Assembly: GCA_947487745.1 (NCBI GenBank) | Contig: CANKXQ010000037.1 | Location: 1 to 9,510 of the forward strand | DNA: 9,510 nt | Source of the DNA: Spartobacteria bacterium | GTDB taxonomy: Bacteria > Verrucomicrobiota > Verrucomicrobiia > Chthoniobacterales > Terrimicrobiaceae | Direction: 5' to 3' | Notes under the pieces: model-generated | The model's database searches: none | What the model saw: only the letters and a program-made list of their open reading frames with translations | Told to the model about the DNA's origin: nothing | Shown here: positions 6,417 through 9,510 of the stretch, piece after piece | Layout: every line of letters starts with the position of its first letter | Numbering within the stretch: position 1 is the first letter of the stretch | Program-made: the position numbers and the translations under genes

Positions 6417-6803
6417 TTGGAATTTTCCCGTCATTCGGCTACGCATGATTCCGTGCAGCCCATCCGCTCCAAACGCCGCAGAAATCCCGAGGTCTGGCAC
6501 AAGGCCAACCGAATGATGATCACCCTGATCATCGCAGGCGGCGCGGCTGTGGCCGTGGCTGCATTCTATCCCGAAATCGCCCGCCACCGCGCGCTCTCCG
6601 CCCAACTCGCCGAGGAGAAAAGCACCCTCGCCGCAGAGGGACTCAAGAAAGCCCGCCGTGAGCGCGAAGTCCATCTTCTCAAACATGACAGCGAATATGT
6701 GGAAATCATCGCCCGCGACCGCATCGGCGTTATGAAGGAGGGGGAGACGATTTACCGCCTCGATACGCAAGCGACACCAGCTCCCAAGCAGAGCGCGAAC
6801 TGA
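6417..6803 (+). CDS. ftsB: FtsB/DivIC-like septum formation initiator
   Basis: Probable small bitopic division protein that joins FtsL and FtsQ in the divisome and helps activate septal peptidoglycan synthesis. With the start used here it has 128 residues: a basic cytoplasmic N-terminus (IRSKRRRNPEVWHK), one membrane segment (about 33-51), a periplasmic coiled coil (about 54-90, EIARHRALSAQLAEEK), then the family-typical end DSEYVEIIARDRIGVMKEGE followed by TIYRL. The start is uncertain. TTG 6417 gives the longest frame, GTG 6453 would give 116 residues, and ATG 6513 would start at the membrane helix; none has a Shine-Dalgarno. An ATG at 6413 opens an 11-codon out-of-frame peptide overlapping the 5' end. 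It follows the membrane protein by 14 nt, so the two are likely co-transcribed. Assignment as FtsB versus DivIC cannot be made from sequence alone. Confidence 0.8.
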   Translation: MEFSRHSATHDSVQPIRSKRRRNPEVWHKANRMMITLIIAGGAAVAVAAFYPEIARHRALSAQLAEEKSTLAAEGLKKARREREVHLLKHDSEYVEIIARDRIGVMKEGETIYRLDTQATPAPKQSAN

Positions 6804-6880
6804 GACCCTCGTCGCGCCTCGCGGGAGTTTTGAGAATTAAGTTTAAAGGGGCCCCATGCGCTTGTAACGTGACCATCTCA

Positions 6881-8018
6881 ATGAACGAAGAACTTCAGAA
6901 TTTGGACACCTCCGCGATTAAAGGCCGCCTGGCCTCGTTGCGGAGGTTTCTTTGACTTGCCGGCCCTGACCCAAAAACTCTCTGAAATCGAGGCACGCAT
7001 GGCCGAGCCGGATTTCTGGGACAATCGCGAACGCGCACAGCGCGATGTCGCCGAGGTGTCCTCGCTGCGCTCGAAAATCCAGCCCATGCAGGCACTGGAG
7101 TCCCGCGCTGCCGACCTTGATGTGCTGCGTGAACTCGCAATGGAAGAGCCGCCGGAGAATCAAGCCGCCGCCGCCGCCGAAGTGATGGCAGAATTTTCTG
7201 CGATCCAAAAAGACCTCGATAAATTCGAGATCACCGCCCTGCTCTCCGGCCCATACGACAACTGCCCCGCCTTCCTTTCCATCAATGCGGGAGCAGGCGG
7301 CACCGAGTCTTGCGATTGGGCCGATATGCTGCTGCGCATGTATCAGCGCTGGATGGAACGCCATGGTCTCGAATGTGCCATCACAGACATCCAACTCGGC
7401 GACGAGGCGGGCATCAAATCCGCCACGCTGCGCGTCACAGGTGAAAACGCCTACGGCTACATGCAGACCGAGCGCGGAGTCCACCGCCTCGTGCGCATCT
7501 CGCCCTTCGACTCAAACAAGCGCCGCCACACCTCCTTCGCGGGCGTCGATGTGGTGCCGGAGATCGAGGATGTGCCGGTCGAAGTCAACGAGGCGGACAT
7601 CAAGCTCGACACCTTCCGTGCCGGCGGCAAGGGCGGGCAGAATGTGAACAAGGTCGAAACCGCCGTGCGCCTCACGCACATTCCGTCCGGCATCGTCGTG
7701 GCCTGCCAGGCCGAGCGCAGCCAAGGCCGGAACCGCGAACTCGCCCTCCAACTCCTCAAGGCGAAACTTTTCCAAATCGAAAGCGACAAAAAACGCGCCG
7801 AGGTGGACCGCCAATACGGGGAGAAAGGCGATGTGGCCTGGGGAAATCAAATCCGCAGCTATGTCTTCCAACCCTACCAGATGGTCAAAGACCTCCGCAC
7901 CGGCGTGAAAACCGGCGACATCCAAGCCGTGATGGATGGCGACATCGACGCCTTCATCGAAGGTAAACTCCGCGGCCTCACCTATAAAAAAGGGGAGAGC
8001 GACGAGGATGAGGATTAA
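6881..8018 (+). CDS. prfB: Peptide chain release factor 2 (RF2), with programmed +1 frameshift
   Basis: RF2 recognises UGA and UAA in the ribosomal A site and triggers peptide release. The gene is split between two frames: 24 codons from ATG 6881 end in CTT followed by an in-frame TGA (6953-6955). A +1 slip past T6953 continues with GAC and runs to TAA 8016-8018, giving 378 residues (E. coli RF2 has 365). The coordinates therefore mean join(6881..6952, 6954..8018). The codon-recognition motif SPF is at about residues 207-209 ([17 protein letters not shown]) and the peptide-release motif GGQ at about 251-253 ([19 protein letters not shown]), both in the expected places. The [16 protein letters not shown] junction reads smoothly as the usual RF2 N-terminal helix. 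There is no Shine-Dalgarno at ATG 6881. The frame change is regulatory, not a mutation: efficient only when RF2 is scarce. Confidence 0.96.
6942..6956 (+). promoter_or_regulatory. prfB autoregulatory +1 frameshift signal
   Basis: GGAGG (6942-6946), an internal Shine-Dalgarno-like element, is followed after 3 nt by the slippery CTT (6950-6952), the UGA stop (6953-6955) and C (6956). The CTT-TGA-C core and the 3-nt spacing are the same as in the classical E. coli prfB site. When RF2 is limiting, the ribosome pauses at the UGA; the SD-anti-SD contact then strains tRNA-Leu onto the overlapping UUU, restoring the downstream frame. Confidence 0.95.
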
Positions 8019-8070
8019 GCACACAGCCAGCACTCGACAACACAGCCACCCGCGCTATTGTGCCCTTGCG

Positions 8071-8295
8071 ATGAAATTCGAAGACTGGCCTGAAGAGTGG
8101 CAGGAGTGGGCAAAGCTCACCCCGTTGGAGCGCTTTCGGGAAAGTGAGAAAATCTTCGCCAATTATTTAGCCATGGGAGGCAGCCTTGATCCCGACCCCG
8201 ATCCGACAAGTCCTTTCTACGATCCAAGCGAATGGCACGCGGGCACTGCTCATGGGCGGGCAGGCCTGCGTGTTCTACGGCGCGGCGCAAGTTAG
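8071..8295 (+). CDS. Small acidic protein partnered with nucleotidyltransferase (unknown function)
   Basis: A 74-residue protein of unknown function. It starts MKFEDWPEEWQEWAKLTPLE, continues with a charged helix (RFRESEKIFANYL), then [16 protein letters not shown] and an arginine-rich end [15 protein letters not shown] recall similar small proteins (an EDW-EEW start, SLDP-PD-SPF in the middle, an HGR-G-RV-RRG end) next to this kind of nucleotidyltransferase, which would make it a conserved partner, but this cannot be verified here. The same frame is open further upstream inside prfB; ATG 8071 is chosen because the conserved-looking sequence begins there. There is no Shine-Dalgarno, and it lies 52 nt after prfB. 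Its last 37 codons overlap the first part of the nucleotidyltransferase gene in a different frame. Antitoxin or regulator of the enzyme is a guess from context only. Confidence 0.68.
   Translation: MKFEDWPEEWQEWAKLTPLERFRESEKIFANYLAMGGSLDPDPDPTSPFYDPSEWHAGTAHGRAGLRVLRRGAS
8175..8180 (+). promoter_or_regulatory. Ribosome binding site deciding the TTG start of the nucleotidyltransferase
   Basis: GGGAGG lies 5 nt before TTG 8186, inside the coding region of the upstream small protein. In a window where most genes lack a Shine-Dalgarno, a strong one placed right before the only candidate start downstream of the in-frame TAG (8168-8170) strongly supports this start. Confidence 0.7.
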
Positions 8296-8941
8296 CAAAG
8301 ACGTCGATTTTCTCATCCTTGCGGAAAAAGAAAACTTCGACCGTTTGCTGGCATCGCTGGATTTTCTTCAAGCGAAGAGAATAGCCATTCCGCCTTTCGA
8401 TCCGGATGCACTCGCGAAAGGCCACGCCGTTCATTTTAGATGCCAAGCACCAGTAGTGGAGGGGCTTCGCATTGACATTATGACCAAGCTGCGGGATCTC
8501 GATGACTTCGAAAAACTCTGGCAGCGACGAACTGTTTTTAGCGATCCATCAGGAACGGAGTTTCATCTGCTCTCTGTGCCGGATCTTGTCAGTGCCAAAA
8601 AAACCCAGCGTAGCAAGGATTGGCCGGTTATCGAAGCCCTGGTTGGGATTCACTTTGAGGAAAACCACTCAAACCCAATGCCAGAGTGGATTTCATTCTG
8701 GCTCTCAGAAGCGAGATCACCAGAACTTCTCCTCGACCTCGCCGCCCGCTTCCCGAGCGAAGCTGCCGCCATGGCAGCCACACGACCGCTCCTCGCGCTC
8801 GCCATCACACCCGACCTGCCGCGATTGCGCGAGGCGCTCGATGCCGAGGTGCGCGCCGAGCAGGAGAAGGACCGCATTTATTGGGAACCCCTCAAGCGCG
8901 AGATGGAAGAATTCCGCCGCGCCGAGCGGGCCGCTTCATAG
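8186..8941 (+). CDS. Nucleotidyltransferase-fold protein (MNT/AbiEii-like)
   Basis: A 251-residue member of the polymerase-beta-like nucleotidyltransferase fold. The signature is [21 protein letters not shown]: the GG pair (24-25), then Asp39 and Asp41 as the metal-binding DxD, with a third acid probably Asp97 in [13 protein letters not shown] conserved block [22 protein letters not shown] (about 131-152) follows, and the C-terminal third is helical and charged, ending [11 protein letters not shown]. Relatives transfer nucleotides to proteins or tRNA in toxin-antitoxin and abortive-infection modules; the substrate here is unknown. The TTG 8186 start, backed by GGGAGG, keeps the N-terminal helix and strand ([20 protein letters not shown]) needed for the fold. 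The internal ATG 8252 would delete them. The gene overlaps the small upstream protein by 110 bp and is followed by a short terminator. All core catalytic residues appear intact. Confidence 0.82.
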   Translation: MIPTPIRQVLSTIQANGTRALLMGGQACVFYGAAQVSKDVDFLILAEKENFDRLLASLDFLQAKRIAIPPFDPDALAKGHAVHFRCQAPVVEGLRIDIMTKLRDLDDFEKLWQRRTVFSDPSGTEFHLLSVPDLVSAKKTQRSKDWPVIEALVGIHFEENHSNPMPEWISFWLSEARSPELLLDLAARFPSEAAAMAATRPLLALAITPDLPRLREALDAEVRAEQEKDRIYWEPLKREMEEFRRAERAAS

Positions 8942-8973
8942 TGGAATTGTAGCGGGATTGTCTCTTGCCATCG

Positions 8974-8991
8974 GCCGCCCAAGCGGCTTTT
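8974..8991 (+). terminator. Short intrinsic terminator after the nucleotidyltransferase gene
   Basis: GCCGC (8974-8978), a CCAA loop and GCGGC (8983-8987) are followed directly by TTTT (8988-8991). The stem is only 5 bp (6 with a G-U pair) but fully GC, and it lies 32 bp after the stop codon and before the transketolase gene. Confidence 0.5.
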
Positions 8992-9017
8992 CTGGCAGGC
9001 TCAAAAACGAATCCCAT

Positions 9018-9510
9018 ATGAATTTAGACATCGCTACTCTCGAAATCGCCGCCCGCGACGCACGCGGATTGGCCATGGACGCCGTCACGAAATGCAAATC
9101 CGGCCACCTCGGCCTCCCACTTGGCGCGGCGGACATCGGAGCCGTTCTTTTCGGAGCCTCCATGAGCTTCAATCCCGATGAGCCCCGCTGGCTGAACCGC
9201 GACCGCTTCATTCTCTCCGCAGGTCACGGCAGCATGTTCCTCTACAGCTGGCTCCACCTCGCGGGATACGGCGTGTCGTTGGAAGAAGTGAAAAATTTCC
9301 GCCAACTCGGCAGCATCACTCCAGGACATCCGGAGTTCCACGAAACCCCCGGCGTTGAAGCCACCACAGGCCCGCTCGGCCAAGGCGTGTCGAATGCCGT
9401 CGGTTATGCCATCTCGGCCAAAATGTGCGAAGCCCGCTTCAACACCTCCGCACTCAGCATTTTCAACCATCATGTCATCGCCCTCGCCGGTGCTGGCCGC
9501 CTTCAGGCAG
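9018..9510 (+). CDS. tkt: Transketolase, N-terminal part (3'-truncated by window edge)
   Basis: Thiamine-diphosphate enzyme that moves two-carbon ketol units between sugar phosphates in the pentose phosphate pathway. The 164 visible residues begin [20 protein letters not shown] and include the family blocks [14 protein letters not shown] (28-41, with the substrate/cofactor His), [16 protein letters not shown] (58-73), [16 protein letters not shown] (98-113) and [14 protein letters not shown] (115-128). ATG 9018 begins at the normal N-terminus without a Shine-Dalgarno. Anomaly at the very end: the ThDP/Mg motif normally reading GDGC(L/M)-EG appears as GAGRLQA (158-164), so the Mg-ligand Asp (GCT at 9492-9494) and the conserved Glu (GCA at 9507-9509) are both Ala, and Cys is Arg. 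Everything before this looks like an active transketolase. The anomaly is either real or a sequence-end error. Confidence 0.9.
   Translation, partial: MNLDIATLEIAARDARGLAMDAVTKCKSGHLGLPLGAADIGAVLFGASMSFNPDEPRWLNRDRFILSAGHGSMFLYSWLHLAGYGVSLEEVKNFRQLGSITPGHPEFHETPGVEATTGPLGQGVSNAVGYAISAKMCEARFNTSALSIFNHHVIALAGAGRLQA

Noticed and set aside
6953..6955. Stop codon and frame break at the start of prfB, as a possible pseudogene
   Set aside because: The GGAGG-CTT-TGA-C arrangement is the known programmed frameshift signal, and the rest of RF2 is intact.
1..9510. CRISPR array, tRNA, rRNA or riboswitch
   Set aside because: No regularly spaced repeats, cloverleaf sequences, conserved rRNA segments or known riboswitch cores were found in any intergenic stretch.

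Overview
The window reads as part of a bacterial chromosome. The best guess for lineage is Verrucomicrobiota or another PVC-group bacterium. This rests on how several proteins look (the stand-alone HNH protein, transketolase, and the small-protein/nucleotidyltransferase pair), on the near absence of Shine-Dalgarno sequences before most starts, and on 'CACGGAG'- and 'ACAGAAT'-type intergenic repeats. It is a memory-based inference, not a database result. Most of the window is core housekeeping, with one mobile element at the left edge.

Layout. (1) Positions 1-1123 hold the 3' part of an IS1634/IS4-type insertion sequence, its transposase cut by the window edge. (2) Positions 1124-2945 hold trmL (tRNA wobble 2'-O-methyltransferase) inside unusually long intergenic DNA. 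This DNA carries two copies of the palindrome TGTTCCACGTGGAAC, one just upstream and one downstream of trmL, which match the chromosomal parS site bound by ParB. It also carries a 30-bp imperfect inverted repeat and about 870 bp of gene-free, lower-GC sequence. (3) An HNH endonuclease (2946-3587) ends at a strong hairpin terminator that separates it from the convergent minus-strand group. (4) The minus-strand group is a small exported protein, then ruvC, then lipB (5310 down to 3761), tightly packed, with ruvC and lipB overlapping by ATGA. (5) From 5419 to the right edge everything is on the plus strand: an LPG-synthase-TM/flippase-like membrane protein, an FtsB/DivIC-like divisome protein, prfB with its programmed +1 frameshift, a 74-residue acidic small protein whose end overlaps a nucleotidyltransferase gene by 110 bp, a short terminator, and the start of transketolase.

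How the genes relate. RuvC (Holliday-junction resolution), LipB (lipoate transfer), RF2 (termination at UGA/UAA), TrmL (tRNA modification), FtsB-like (division) and transketolase (pentose phosphate pathway) are independent core functions that share a neighbourhood. Observations most worth following: the paired parS sites, which suggest an origin-proximal centromere region; the overlapping small-protein/nucleotidyltransferase module, where the small protein's C-terminus is written over the catalytic GGQ region of the enzyme in another frame; and the last codons of the window, where transketolase lacks the expected Mg/ThDP-binding Asp and the nearby Glu. The last of these may be an artefact of the sequence end.
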